Positions 26,623-34,645 are shown, counted from the first letter of the stretch. The stretch is 42,185 nucleotides of DNA from Clostridia bacterium (GCA_022797215.1 JAAWKD010000020.1:1-42185); one strand, 5' to 3'. Notes: generated from the sequence alone by a model not told the origin. Program-made: numbers and translations.

Positions 26623-27864
26623 ATGGAATTAAGAAATAAACCAGAATTATTAGCGCCAGCAGGTTCTTTTGAAAAAGCAAAAACTGCTTTCTTATATGGA
26701 GCAGATGCAGTATATTGTGGAACAGGAACATTATCTTTAAGAAGCAGAGCAGAAGTAGATAATAACGATTTAGCGAAAACGATAGAATATGCACATAGCA
26801 TTGGAAAAAAGGTATATGCAGCTATCAATATTTATGCATGGGATACCTACTATGAAGAAATTAAAAAACAAGCCAAAATGCTAAATGCGTTGAAGGTAGA
26901 TGCTATTATTGCTTCTGATGGTGGTGTTATGGAAGTATTAAAAGAATGTGCACCAGATGTAGAAATACATGTTAGTACACAAGCAAATACAGTGAGCTAT
27001 CATGCTACCAACTTTTGGTATAAAAATGGAGCTAAGAGGGTAATTTTAGGTAGGGAATTAAACAAAGAGCAGATTAGAGAAATCATGAAAAACAAAAATC
27101 CAGATATTGATGTGGAAATGTTTGTTCATGGTGCAATTTGTTTTGGATATTCAGGAAGATGTTTTTTAAGTGATTTCTTAGCAAATAGAAGTGCTAATTT
27201 AGGAGATTGTGCACAAAGCTGTAGGTGGGCATATAATGTGTATGTAGAAGAACATAATAATCCAGGAAATTTGATGCCAGTAGAACATGATGATAATGGA
27301 ACTTATATTTTTTCATCTAAAGATATGTGTTTAATCAAAGAAATACCTGAAATAATAGAACTAGGTGTTAATAGTTTGAAAATAGAGGGAAGACTAAAAA
27401 CAGAATATTATTTAGCCTCTGTTGTCAATAGCTATCGTAATGCAATTGATGACTATTTAAAAAATCCTGAGCATTATGATTATACAAAATATCTAAAGGA
27501 ATTAGAAAAAACGAAAACAAGAGGATTAACTACTTTCTATTTCAATGATAGAAATAACAAAGATTTCCAAGAATATGAAGGAAAGCAATATAATCCAGAT
27601 TATGAGTTTGGGGGAAAAGTTTTAGAAAATAAAGAGAATAAAAGGTACTTGATAGAAATTAGAAATAAATTAACAATAGGTGATACTATGGAAATTCTTA
27701 TTCCTGGTGAAATAGAACCAGTAGTTTTTGAAATTAAAGATTTATGGGATACTGAAACAGAAATGAGGATAGAAACTGTTAATCCAGGAAAAGCAGGGCA
27801 AACTATTTTGATGGAATTGCCAATAACGGTAGAAAAAAATTGGATTTTGAGAAGAAAAAAATAG
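26623..27864 (+). CDS. trhP: U32-family protein, likely tRNA U34 hydroxylase component (TrhP/YrrO)
   Basis: Annotated in databases as a collagenase-like peptidase; in Bacillus subtilis and E. coli the TrhP branch instead is needed to make 5-hydroxyuridine at tRNA position 34 from prephenate. The ATG at 26623 is chosen because AAAGGAGAG lies just before it. Of 413 residues, KPELLAPAGSFEKAKTAFLYGADAVYCG is the usual start (read as KPELLAPAGSFEKAK and FLYGADAVYCG). EVDIHV-like EVEIHVSTQANTV, MFVHGAICFGYSGRCFLSDF and GDCAQSCRWAY carry the cysteines, and SLKIEGRLKTEYYLA completes the signature. Length fits YrrO. Together with trmR it would give mo5U34. A terminator follows. Confidence 0.82.
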   Translation: MELRNKPELLAPAGSFEKAKTAFLYGADAVYCGTGTLSLRSRAEVDNNDLAKTIEYAHSIGKKVYAAINIYAWDTYYEEIKKQAKMLNALKVDAIIASDGGVMEVLKECAPDVEIHVSTQANTVSYHATNFWYKNGAKRVILGRELNKEQIREIMKNKNPDIDVEMFVHGAICFGYSGRCFLSDFLANRSANLGDCAQSCRWAYNVYVEEHNNPGNLMPVEHDDNGTYIFSSKDMCLIKEIPEIIELGVNSLKIEGRLKTEYYLASVVNSYRNAIDDYLKNPEHYDYTKYLKELEKTKTRGLTTFYFNDRNNKDFQEYEGKQYNPDYEFGGKVLENKENKRYLIEIRNKLTIGDTMEILIPGEIEPVVFEIKDLWDTETEMRIETVNPGKAGQTILMELPITVEKNWILRRKK

Positions 27865-27872
27865 AATAAATG

Positions 27873-27911
27873 AAATCCTATAGAAAAGAATTGATTTCTA
27901 TAGGATTTTAT
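27873..27911 (+). terminator. Intrinsic terminator of the U32 gene
   Basis: A 14-bp perfect stem (AAATCCTATAGAAA and complement) with an eight-base loop and a T-rich tail. Its loop contains the -35 box of the tRNA-Ser promoter. Confidence 0.85.
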
Positions 27912-27919
27912 TATATAAT
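27891..27919 (+). promoter_or_regulatory. Promoter of tRNA-Ser, nested in the preceding terminator
   Basis: TTGATT, 17 bases, TATAAT, 19 bases before the tRNA. The -35 lies in the loop and 3' arm of the U32 terminator, so the two signals share bases. Confidence 0.75.
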
Positions 27920-27938
27920 AAAGTTCGTTAATTAAAAT

Positions 27939-28030
27939 GGAGTGGTATCGAAGTGGTCATAACGAGCTGCACTGGAACTGCAGTACCTTCTTTTTGGGGG
28001 CCGTGGGTTCGAATCCCACTCACTCCGCCA
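27939..28030 (+). tRNA. tRNA-Ser (anticodon GGA)
   Basis: Acceptor GGAGTGG pairs with TCACTCC (one G-U), discriminator G, encoded CCA. The anticodon stem CTGCA/TGCAG encloses loop CTGGAAC, giving anticodon GGA. The long variable arm (CCTTC with GGGGG) marks it as a class II tRNA, and the T arm is GTGGG-TTCGAAT-CCCAC. It reads UCC and UCU. Confidence 0.95.
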
Positions 28031-28040
28031 GAACAAAAAG

Positions 28041-28070
28041 CCATACAAGCATTGAGTTGTATGGTTCATT
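28041..28070 (+). terminator. Terminator after tRNA-Ser
   Basis: Stem CCATACAA/TTGTATGG with an eight-base loop, followed by TTCATTTTAT. It lies 10 bases after the CCA end. Confidence 0.7.
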
Positions 28071-28099
28071 TTATATATTGATAAATAGGAAGAAGAAAC

Positions 28100-29152
28100 A
28101 TGTACAAGAAATTAAAAGAAATAGTAGAGCCATTACTAGAATGGTATCAAAACAATAGAAGAATGTTACCGTGGAGAGAGAACAAAAATCCATATTGTAT
28201 TTGGATTTCTGAAATTATGTTACAACAAACTAGAATAGAAGCAGTGAAGAGATATTATGCACGATTTATGGAAGAATTACCAACAGTTCATGACTTAGCC
28301 AATATTTCAGAAGAAAGATTATTAAAACTATGGGAAGGGTTAGGATATTATAACAGAGCTAGAAATTTACAAAAGGCTGCTAAAATGATTGAAGATAAGT
28401 ATCATGGAGAAATGCCAAATACTTATGAGGAATTAGTTAAGTTGCCAGGGATAGGAGAGTATACTGCAGGAGCTATTGCTTCTATTGCATATAACGAAAG
28501 AGTACCAGCTGTAGATGGCAATGTGTTAAGAGTTCTTTCAAGAGTTTTAGAAAGTAGGAAAGATGTTCTACTACCTGAAACCAAAAAGGAATTTACAAAA
28601 CAATTAAAAAAGCTTATGCTAAAGCAAAAGAGGAACTTTCAAGCAGGAGATTTTAATGAGGCGTTGATGGAACTAGGAGAAATAATATGTTTACCAAATG
28701 GCGAACCGAATTGTAATATATGCCCCCTAAAAGGAAAGTGCATTGCTTATCGAAAAGATTTAATACAAGAGATTCCAGTAAGAGAAAAGAAAGTAAAACG
28801 AAAAGAAGAAAAGAAAACAATATTTCTTTTAATTAGTCAAGATGGAAAAATTGCAATTCGCAAAAGAAAGGAAAATGGAATATTAGCTAGAATGTATGAA
28901 CTTCCCAATTTGGATGAGAAAATAGAAGGAATAAAAGCGGTTAAAGAGGCATTAAAACAATGGAGTTTAAAGGTAAAACAAGTACAGAATATGGGAGAAT
29001 ATCAACACATTTTTACCCATATTACATGGAAAATGGTGGCATATAAAGTAAGTATAGAAAAGGAAAACACAGAGTTTATTTGGCTACATCCAGACCAACT
29101 AAAGAAAGAATATGCTTTACCAACTGCTTTTAAGAAAATACTAAAGGAGTAA
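28100..29152 (+). CDS. mutY: A/G-specific adenine DNA glycosylase
   Basis: Removes adenine mispaired with 8-oxoguanine. Length 350 residues is normal. The catalytic glutamate lies in WISEIMLQQT (about 33-42), the helix-hairpin-helix in LPGIGEYTAGAIAS (about 115-128), and the catalytic aspartate in AVDGNVLRV (about 138-146). The iron-sulphur loop C-X6-C-X2-C-X5-C is complete in CLPNGEPNCNICPLKGKC (about 197-214). The C-terminal NUDIX-like domain, which recognises 8-oxoG, starts near residue 235. GGAAGAAG lies before the ATG. Confidence 0.97.
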   Translation: MYKKLKEIVEPLLEWYQNNRRMLPWRENKNPYCIWISEIMLQQTRIEAVKRYYARFMEELPTVHDLANISEERLLKLWEGLGYYNRARNLQKAAKMIEDKYHGEMPNTYEELVKLPGIGEYTAGAIASIAYNERVPAVDGNVLRVLSRVLESRKDVLLPETKKEFTKQLKKLMLKQKRNFQAGDFNEALMELGEIICLPNGEPNCNICPLKGKCIAYRKDLIQEIPVREKKVKRKEEKKTIFLLISQDGKIAIRKRKENGILARMYELPNLDEKIEGIKAVKEALKQWSLKVKQVQNMGEYQHIFTHITWKMVAYKVSIEKENTEFIWLHPDQLKKEYALPTAFKKILKE

Positions 29153-29169
29153 TTGGAGGAATTACTCCT
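29145..29169 (+). terminator. Hairpin at the end of mutY, weak terminator
   Basis: Stem AGGAGTAATT/AATTACTCCT with a five-base loop begins in the last mutY codons. No T-run follows, so termination here is uncertain. Confidence 0.4.
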
Positions 29170-29239
29170 CTTGGTAATTATTTAATCTAAGGGAGAAATA
29201 ACAAACTAAAACTTTTTGCAAAAATTTGTATAAAATCTA

Positions 29240-29268
29240 TTGCACTTGTCTATCATATATACTATAAT
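29240..29268 (+). promoter_or_regulatory. Promoter of tRNA-Asn
   Basis: TTGCAC, 17 bases, TATAAT, 16 bases before the tRNA. Confidence 0.8.
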
Positions 29269-29284
29269 AAGGAAAGTTAAATAT

Positions 29285-29360
29285 TCTCCGTTAGCTCAGT
29301 TGGTAGAGCGCTCGGCTGTTAACCGATAGGTCGTTGGTTCAAGTCCAACACGGAGAGCCA
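29285..29360 (+). tRNA. tRNA-Asn (anticodon GTT)
   Basis: Acceptor TCTCCGT/ACGGAGA, discriminator G and encoded CCA. D arm GCTC-GAGC, anticodon loop CTGTTAA giving GTT, T arm GTTGG-TTCAAGT-CCAAC. The 76-base length is canonical. Confidence 0.96.
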
Positions 29361-29364
29361 GAAT

Positions 29365-29395
29365 AAAAACTCCAGTTGATAAATTGGAGTTTTTA
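29365..29395 (+). terminator. Terminator after tRNA-Asn
   Basis: Stem AAAAACTCCA/TGGAGTTTTT, with the T-run forming part of the stem, five bases after the tRNA. Confidence 0.88.
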
Positions 29396-29423
29396 TAATA
29401 TAAATCTAATTTAAAATAGATAG

Positions 29424-29452
29424 TTGTTAAAATAATTTGGTTATGCTACAAT
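29424..29452 (+). promoter_or_regulatory. Extended -10 promoter for the cohesin-like gene
   Basis: TTGTTA, 17 bases, TACAAT, with TG one base before the -10. It is 44 bases upstream of the ATG. Confidence 0.75.
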
Positions 29453-29496
29453 AAAAATCGTTCAAATAAAATCATAAAAAGGAGAAATATAGGAAG

Positions 29497-30312
29497 ATGA
29501 AACAACTAAAGAAAATAAGTGTAGTATTTATGATGTTATTGTTAGCAGCAATATTTGTTAACAAAACCTATGCAAAAATTGACTGTAATGTAAATTTAAG
29601 TACTTCTAAAAAAGAAGTAAATAATGGAGAAAAGTTTTCTGTTTCTGTAAAAGTGACTAATCTACAATCTTCAAAGGGAATTATTGCAATAGGGGCCATA
29701 TTAGGATATGACAAAAATTCATTAACATTATTAGAAATAGAAGGACAAAATAAATGGTCAGATCCAATGCATAATGATTCGATAGGCAGATTAATTGCAG
29801 TTAAAAATGAATTTGCCACCAAGGATGAAAATGTATTTAAAATTACATTTAAGGTAAATGCAAAAGCAGGAAAAAATGCATGGGTTAAAATAAATGATTT
29901 CGAAATTTCAGATGGAAATGAAGAAAAAAATGTTGGTGGAAAATCTATAACTATTCCAATAAAAGGAAAAAATGTAGAAGTTAGTCCAGAAACAAATAGT
30001 TCTACAACAAATAAAACTTCAAATGAAACAAATACGTCAAAGAATGAGGAAAATAGTGTAGACCAAAATACGATTCAAAAGGATGAAGATGAGATAGACA
30101 GTAATGAGGATACGGAACAAGATAACAGCATAGTAGGTATTTTAAAAGACAATGAAGATGCAGAAAAAATAGAAGAGGGAGAAACAACAAAAGAAAAGGA
30201 AAAAAGTTGGGTAGATTATGTTAGATATACTTGCGAAGTTGTTATAGGAGTTGGAGTTGTAGGATACATAGTTAAACATATTAGAAAGCCTAAAAGAAGA
30301 AAAAGAAGATAA
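29497..30312 (+). CDS. Secreted membrane-anchored protein with a cohesin-like domain
   Basis: A 271-residue envelope protein. Residues 1-26 form a signal peptide with a probable cut after TYA. Residues about 30-155 look like a single cohesin-type beta-sandwich: NNGEKFSVSVKVTNLQ, IGAILGYDKNSLTLLEIE and FKITFKVNAKAG fit its strands. A low-complexity linker rich in N, T, S, E and D follows (about 160-240), then one helix near 250 and a very basic end (KPKRRKRR) that should stay inside. There is no LPXTG motif. It could display a cohesin-like receptor on the surface, but no dockerin partner is visible in the window. It has its own promoter. Confidence 0.72.
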   Translation: MKQLKKISVVFMMLLLAAIFVNKTYAKIDCNVNLSTSKKEVNNGEKFSVSVKVTNLQSSKGIIAIGAILGYDKNSLTLLEIEGQNKWSDPMHNDSIGRLIAVKNEFATKDENVFKITFKVNAKAGKNAWVKINDFEISDGNEEKNVGGKSITIPIKGKNVEVSPETNSSTTNKTSNETNTSKNEENSVDQNTIQKDEDEIDSNEDTEQDNSIVGILKDNEDAEKIEEGETTKEKEKSWVDYVRYTCEVVIGVGVVGYIVKHIRKPKRRKRR

Positions 30313-30326
30313 ATTGTCTAAAAATA

Positions 30327-30355
30327 TTGCAAATAAAAATCACTAATGATATAAT
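30327..30355 (+). promoter_or_regulatory. Sigma-A promoter for the 83-aa membrane protein
   Basis: TTGCAA, 17 bases, TATAAT, 39 bases before the ATG and 15 bases after the preceding stop. Confidence 0.82.
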
Positions 30356-30394
30356 GCAAATGAATTAATATACAAAAGAAGGAGGAAAAGAGTT

Positions 30395-30646
30395 ATGATA
30401 GGAGTTATCTCTTTTGGAATAAGCATTATAGGTGTTATGATGTCTTTCTTTGACAACATTAGATTACCAGCATTCATCATTGCTATAGTAGGAATTATTG
30501 TATCAGTTCTTTCTACATACTATAAAGATGAAAAAGAATTGAAAGACCCATCAAAGAAAGATTCAAGAGCATTAGAAGTAGGAGCAATCATCCTTGCAGG
30601 TGCTACTTGTGTAACTTATTTTGTTAATTTAATTATAGCGGCGTAA
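30395..30646 (+). CDS. Small membrane protein, 83 aa, unknown function
   Basis: Three hydrophobic helices: IGVISFGISIIGVMMSFF, an overlapping or adjacent FIIAIVGIIVSVLSTYY, and VGAIILAGATCVTYFVNLII. A charged loop (KDEKELKDPSKKDSR) separates the second and third. The pattern is reminiscent of small DUF4190-like membrane proteins, but I cannot assign a family. A strong GAAGGAGG site, its own promoter and a terminator show that it is a free-standing expressed gene. Confidence 0.82.
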   Translation: MIGVISFGISIIGVMMSFFDNIRLPAFIIAIVGIIVSVLSTYYKDEKELKDPSKKDSRALEVGAIILAGATCVTYFVNLIIAA

Positions 30647-30664
30647 ATATAAATGATTTAACAT

Positions 30665-30709
30665 AAAAAAGAGTTTTAGTGATATAAAGCACATAAAAAC
30701 TCTTTTTTT
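30665..30709. terminator. Bidirectional terminator
   Basis: Stem AAAAAAGAGTTTT with AAAACTCTTTTTT around an 18-base loop, with T-runs on both strands. It serves the 83-aa gene (plus) and the DUF2752-TM2 unit (minus). Confidence 0.85.
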
Positions 30710-31067
30710 AATATTTTAAATTATTAAAAATAAAACTAATTACTAATAAAATGATAAGAATAAAACCATAGTGGTCTAAAAATTGTAAAAGGCGAGGGAG
30801 ATAAGAAAAACGATTTTGCACAAAGTCTTTTAATAGCATAAAAATAGAGAAAATGAGAAAAAGAAAAAAGGGGATACTAAGTAAATTCTGATAACATGCT
30901 TCTAACAAATCAAAATGTAGAATAGCTAAAAATGCCCTTGTCATTCCACAAGCAGAACAAGAAATACCAGTAACTGTTTTAAAAAGACAAGCTACTGGTA
31001 TAACTGTTACTAAACTTAAAAAACTAATTAAAATAAATAATATTAAACCGTTTTTTAGTCTATTCAT
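30708..31067 (-). CDS. DUF2752-family membrane protein
   Basis: A 119-residue protein with three helices. The family signature is seen in GISCSACGMTRAFLAILHFD (about 34-53), a cysteine pair at the membrane face followed by TRA. The function of DUF2752 is unknown; it often lies next to TM2-domain genes, as here. Four bases separate it from the TM2 stop, so the two form an operon read from the promoter at 31540-31568. No strong Shine-Dalgarno is present, consistent with coupling. Confidence 0.85.
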   Translation of the reverse strand: MNRLKNGLILFILISFLSLVTVIPVACLFKTVTGISCSACGMTRAFLAILHFDLLEACYQNLLSIPFFLFLIFSIFMLLKDFVQNRFSYLPRLLQFLDHYGFILIILLVISFIFNNLKY

Positions 31068-31071
31068 ATAT

Positions 31072-31449
31072 TTAATCTCTTAATGGATTTCCATTAGCAT
31101 CTACACTAATACTTCCTGTTAGAATTAAGATACCTTCAATTAATCCCCAAATACCAGAAGCAAATGATAACATACCACAACTTAAAACAGTGATTAATAA
31201 TTGTGCAATTGCCTTTCCAGTAAATCCTAAATAAAAGTTATGAACACCAAAAGCACCTAAAAAGATACCTAATAATCCAGCGGCCATTTTTGATTTAGCT
31301 TGTGGATTCATATTTCCAGTGTTTCCACTGTTTACATTAACATTAACCGTTTGAGATGATCCTTGATTATTTGAATTAGCAGCATTTTTGCAATCCTCAC
31401 AAAGTTCTTGACCATCGTCAATTGGTTTTCCACATTGTTTACAGAACAT
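31072..31449 (-). CDS. TM2-domain membrane protein with N-terminal zinc ribbon
   Basis: Of 125 residues, the first 22 form a zinc ribbon (CKQCGKPIDDGQELCEDC, two CXXC pairs). A Q/N/S/G-rich linker follows, then a TM2 domain with two helices (GLLGIFLGAFGVHNFYLGF and a glycine-rich second helix). The ATG at 31449 is chosen because GAGGAGGGA lies six bases before it; an upstream in-frame ATG at 31485 lacks a site and lies inside a palindromic repeat. The function is unknown. It is the first gene of the pair with DUF2752. Confidence 0.88.
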   Translation of the reverse strand: MFCKQCGKPIDDGQELCEDCKNAANSNNQGSSQTVNVNVNSGNTGNMNPQAKSKMAAGLLGIFLGAFGVHNFYLGFTGKAIAQLLITVLSCGMLSFASGIWGLIEGILILTGSISVDANGNPLRD

Positions 31450-31464
31450 AATAGTTCCCTCCTC

Positions 31465-31522
31465 TTTTATACTAAAGTGTATCATGATTACTAATTACTA
31501 AAGCAATTAGATGATCATTTAT
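31465..31522 (-). repeat. Two-hairpin repeat, copy 1, in the leader of the TM2 gene
   Basis: This 58-base segment matches 38651-38708 at 48 of 58 positions. It folds as two hairpins whose loops both contain CTAAAG. Several differences between the copies are compensatory: in the first hairpin, an A-T pair here is G-C in the other copy, and a T-G pair is T-A. It lies between the promoter and the start site of the TM2 gene, so it is transcribed in its leader. Confidence 0.7.
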
Positions 31523-31539
31523 TTACTTATATGCTACCT

Positions 31540-31568
31540 ATTATATCGCATTCTATATTTTTTTGCAA
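31540..31568 (-). promoter_or_regulatory. Sigma-A promoter for the TM2-DUF2752 operon
   Basis: On the minus strand TTGCAA, 17 bases, TATAAT. The start of transcription would be near 31533, giving a leader of about 84 bases that includes the two-hairpin repeat. Confidence 0.8.
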
Positions 31569-31661
31569 TACTTTTCCGACAAATAATTGCAAAATCTAAC
31601 AAGAAATTGCATATTTTTATAGATTTAGCATATGTTTTACTGATAAACTTTCATATATGAC

Positions 31662-31690
31662 TTGTAAATTGTATGCAAAAATGGTACAAT
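31662..31690 (+). promoter_or_regulatory. Sigma-A promoter for murB
   Basis: TTGTAA, 17 bases, TACAAT, 56 bases before the TTG start. The space between this and the divergent promoter (31569-31661) shows nothing else that I can assign. Confidence 0.7.
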
Positions 31691-31746
31691 TTAGTAGTAA
31701 ATTTTATAAGTATTTTCAAAATCTTATATCATTAGGAGGTAGCTGA

Positions 31747-32661
31747 TTGGAAAAAAATCAAATTTATGAATTTTTAATCAAAGAACTACCAGAAGAACAG
31801 ATTAAAATAGACGAACCAATGAAGAAACATACGAACTTTAAAATTGGTGGAAATGCAGACTTGTATGTAATTGCAAAAAAGGTGGAGCAAATTCAAGTGA
31901 TTTTAAAACTAGTAGAACAATATCAAATTCCTCTTACAATATTAGGAAATGGCAGTAATGTATTAGTTGGAGACAAGGGAATTAGAGGAATTGTTCTTTG
32001 TGTTGCTATTCAACAATTTGAAATAGAAAAAGAGGATGCTATGATAATAGTAGGTGCAGGAGAAACATTAGGAAAAGTATCCTATTCTTTAGCTAAAGAA
32101 GGCATTACTGGATTTGAATTTGCAGGAGGAATCCCTGGAACAATAGGGGGCGCTATCCGTATGAATGCAGGAGCCTATGGTGGAGAAATGAAGGATTGTG
32201 TTCAGAAGGTGACTTGCTTAACACAAAAGGGAGAGATAAAAGAACTATCAAATGCAGAATGTAATTTTTCTTATCGTCATAGCATTTTTTGTGAGGAGCC
32301 TTTGACAATTATAAAAGCACAAATGAAATTTTCCTATGGAGAGAAACAAGAAATACAAAACAAAATGGAAGAGTATGCCCAAAGTAGGAAAGAGAAACAA
32401 CCACTTATGTTTCCATCAGCAGGAAGTACATTTAAAAGAGGGACAGATTTTATTACTGCTAAGTTGATTGATGAATGTGGATTAAAAGGATATAAGGTAG
32501 GAGAGGCTCAAGTATCTCCTATGCATGCAGGGTTTGTAGTTAATACTGGAAATGCTACTGCTAAAGATGTACTAGCTGTTATAGAACAGGTAAAAGAAAC
32601 GGTATTGGAGCAAACTGGCAAGCAAATTGAACTAGAAGTAGAACTACTAGGAGAATTCTAA
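31747..32661 (+). CDS. murB: UDP-N-acetylenolpyruvoylglucosamine reductase
   Basis: FAD- and NADPH-dependent enzyme that completes UDP-MurNAc in peptidoglycan synthesis. The start is TTG at 31747, decided by a strong AGGAGGT six bases upstream. Of 304 residues, KKHTNFKIGGNADLYV, ILGNGSNVLVGD and EFAGGIPGTIGGAIRMNAGA are the FAD-binding blocks. SYRHSIF carries the active-site tyrosine-arginine pair, PSAGSTFKR the catalytic serine, and GDAQVSPMHAGFVVN-like GEAQVSPMHAGFVVN ends the domain. This is a type II MurB (short form), typical of Firmicutes. It is 99 bases before yvcK. Confidence 0.97.
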   Translation: MEKNQIYEFLIKELPEEQIKIDEPMKKHTNFKIGGNADLYVIAKKVEQIQVILKLVEQYQIPLTILGNGSNVLVGDKGIRGIVLCVAIQQFEIEKEDAMIIVGAGETLGKVSYSLAKEGITGFEFAGGIPGTIGGAIRMNAGAYGGEMKDCVQKVTCLTQKGEIKELSNAECNFSYRHSIFCEEPLTIIKAQMKFSYGEKQEIQNKMEEYAQSRKEKQPLMFPSAGSTFKRGTDFITAKLIDECGLKGYKVGEAQVSPMHAGFVVNTGNATAKDVLAVIEQVKETVLEQTGKQIELEVELLGEF

Positions 32662-32760
32662 AGATAAGGTTGGATTTACAGTTAAGACAAAGAAAAGATA
32701 AACAAAGAGAAGAAAGAAGAAAGATTCAATTTAATTTTTAGAATAGGAAGGTTTTATATC

Positions 32761-34566
32761 ATGAAAGGTTTTTTTAGGTGGTTTCGATCTGGAGCAAAGA
32801 TGAAACGCTGGATATTTTTAATATTATTAGGAATGTTAATAGCATTTTATGGAGTAGCTAAAATATTAGAAGGTGAAGGAGAAGGAAGGTTAGACTTTGC
32901 ACCTCTTGCTCAATATGTCGTTTATTTTGTAGTTGGATTTATTTTTGTTATTCTAGGTATGGTACATATGCAAAAAAGAACTCTAGAATTATTTGTGCAA
33001 GAAACAGATGAAAGAGTAGATAATGATGCAAAAGTAAATAGCTTAATTTATAATAAAAAGGTTTATGACCAAGGTCCAAAAATTGTAGCAATTGGTGGCG
33101 GAACGGGGCTAAATTCTGTTTTAAAAGGCTTAAAAAATTACACGGATAATATTACTGCTATTGTAACAGTATCAGATTATGGAGAGATAGTTCCAGAATC
33201 TAGAAGAATTTTACAAGCAATGCCATTAGATGACATTAAAGAAAGCATTGTTGCCTTAGCCAAAAATGAAGAAGAAGTGGAAAAATATATGAATTATCAG
33301 TTTACAGAAAGAAGTTTAAAAGATCTTTCTTTAGGCGATATTTCTTTACTAGGTATGAAAAATTATATTGGAGATTTCACAAAATCAATTGCTAGAACAA
33401 GTGAAGTTTTTAATATTACAGGAAAAGTATTACCAGTTACTTTTGAACCAATTCAAATTTGTGCAGAATTAGAAGACGGATCTGTTATTGAAAGTAGAGA
33501 TAAGATACCAGAAGCAGTAAGCTCAAAAACAACAAAAATTAGTAGAATTTTTATTAATCCGACAAACTGTAAAGTAGCACCTGGGGTATTAGATGCAATA
33601 AGAGAAGCTGATGCTATTATCATTGGACCAGGTAGTTTATATACAAATGTGATACCAAATTTACTAGTAAAAGGTGTTGCAAAAGCAATTAAAGATAGTA
33701 AAGCATTTAAAGTTTATGTTAGTAACTTAATGACAGAACCAGGACAAACAGATGCCTATACACTATCAGATCATATTAAAGCAATTATAGACCATGCGGG
33801 AAAAGGAATTATTGAATACTGTATTTATGATACTGGTGAATTAGTACCAGAATATATTAGAAAATATAATATGCAAGGACAAGATTTAGTAGAAATAGAT
33901 AGCACAAAAACAAAAGCATTAGGTGCTAACTTAATGCAAAGAGAAATTTCATATGTACAAGATGGATATATTAGACATAATCCAGATGCTATTGCAGCTT
34001 CTATCATACAACTAATTTGTGATGACTTAAAATTTAGAGATATGCAAAATGATACAAAATATGTATTATTGAATGATAGATTAAAAACTGCTAAAAAGTC
34101 TTTGAAAGAAAGTGATACAAGCTTCAGAAAAGAAAAGAGAAGACCAGAAAGAGGAGAAAGTAAATACTTCCAAAAATATAAAGATAGATTAGAAGCAATG
34201 CAAGAAGCTGAAATCAGAATGAAAGTAAAAAATGGAATGTCCTTTGAAGAGGCACAAAATTCAGTAATTAAAAAATACATAGAAAAAGAAAATGATAAAG
34301 CAGAAGCAGCAAGAAAAGCTACTGAAAGTAAGAAAAAAGGAAGTAAAGCAAAAACTAGTAGTACATCTAGTAAAAGTAAGTCGGGAACTGCCAAAAAGAC
34401 AAGTAGTTCAAAAAATACAAAGACTACTAGCAAAACTACAAGTAAGTCAAAAAGTAAAAAAGAAGATAATGACTTTATGGATTTAGCAAGTAAATTGTTA
34501 ACACAAAAAGGACATAATAAAAATCGTCGTAAACAAGGAAAGAGACTAAAAACCAGTAAGCATTAA
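32761..34566 (+). CDS. yvcK: YvcK/CofD-like UDP-GlcNAc-binding protein with membrane N-terminus and long basic tail
   Basis: YvcK proteins bind UDP-GlcNAc and are needed for normal wall growth on gluconeogenic carbon. Residues 1-78 hold two membrane helices. The core starts KIVAIGGGTGLNSVLKGL (about 103-120), with VSDYGEIVPESRRI and GPGSLYTNVIPNLLVKG (about 286-302). From about residue 430 a charged coiled-coil-like segment (EAMQEAEIRMKVKNGM) leads into 50 residues of almost only K, S and T, then a basic end. Two-helix forms occur in other Clostridia, but this tail is unusual; at 601 residues it is far longer than the B. subtilis protein. No rapZ or whiA follows. Confidence 0.9.
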   Translation: MKGFFRWFRSGAKMKRWIFLILLGMLIAFYGVAKILEGEGEGRLDFAPLAQYVVYFVVGFIFVILGMVHMQKRTLELFVQETDERVDNDAKVNSLIYNKKVYDQGPKIVAIGGGTGLNSVLKGLKNYTDNITAIVTVSDYGEIVPESRRILQAMPLDDIKESIVALAKNEEEVEKYMNYQFTERSLKDLSLGDISLLGMKNYIGDFTKSIARTSEVFNITGKVLPVTFEPIQICAELEDGSVIESRDKIPEAVSSKTTKISRIFINPTNCKVAPGVLDAIREADAIIIGPGSLYTNVIPNLLVKGVAKAIKDSKAFKVYVSNLMTEPGQTDAYTLSDHIKAIIDHAGKGIIEYCIYDTGELVPEYIRKYNMQGQDLVEIDSTKTKALGANLMQREISYVQDGYIRHNPDAIAASIIQLICDDLKFRDMQNDTKYVLLNDRLKTAKKSLKESDTSFRKEKRRPERGESKYFQKYKDRLEAMQEAEIRMKVKNGMSFEEAQNSVIKKYIEKENDKAEAARKATESKKKGSKAKTSSTSSKSKSGTAKKTSSSKNTKTTSKTTSKSKSKKEDNDFMDLASKLLTQKGHNKNRRKQGKRLKTSKH

Positions 34567-34645
34567 GAAAAGAACAATTAAAAAATAAATAAGGGAAATA
34601 TAGAACCAAGGATATAAACATCAAAAATGATGGAGGAAGTTACAA

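Noticed and set aside
33825..34433. Minus-strand 202-codon frame opposite yvcK
   Set aside because: It arises from the complementary pattern of the A-rich yvcK tail and is full of leucine and phenylalanine without family features.
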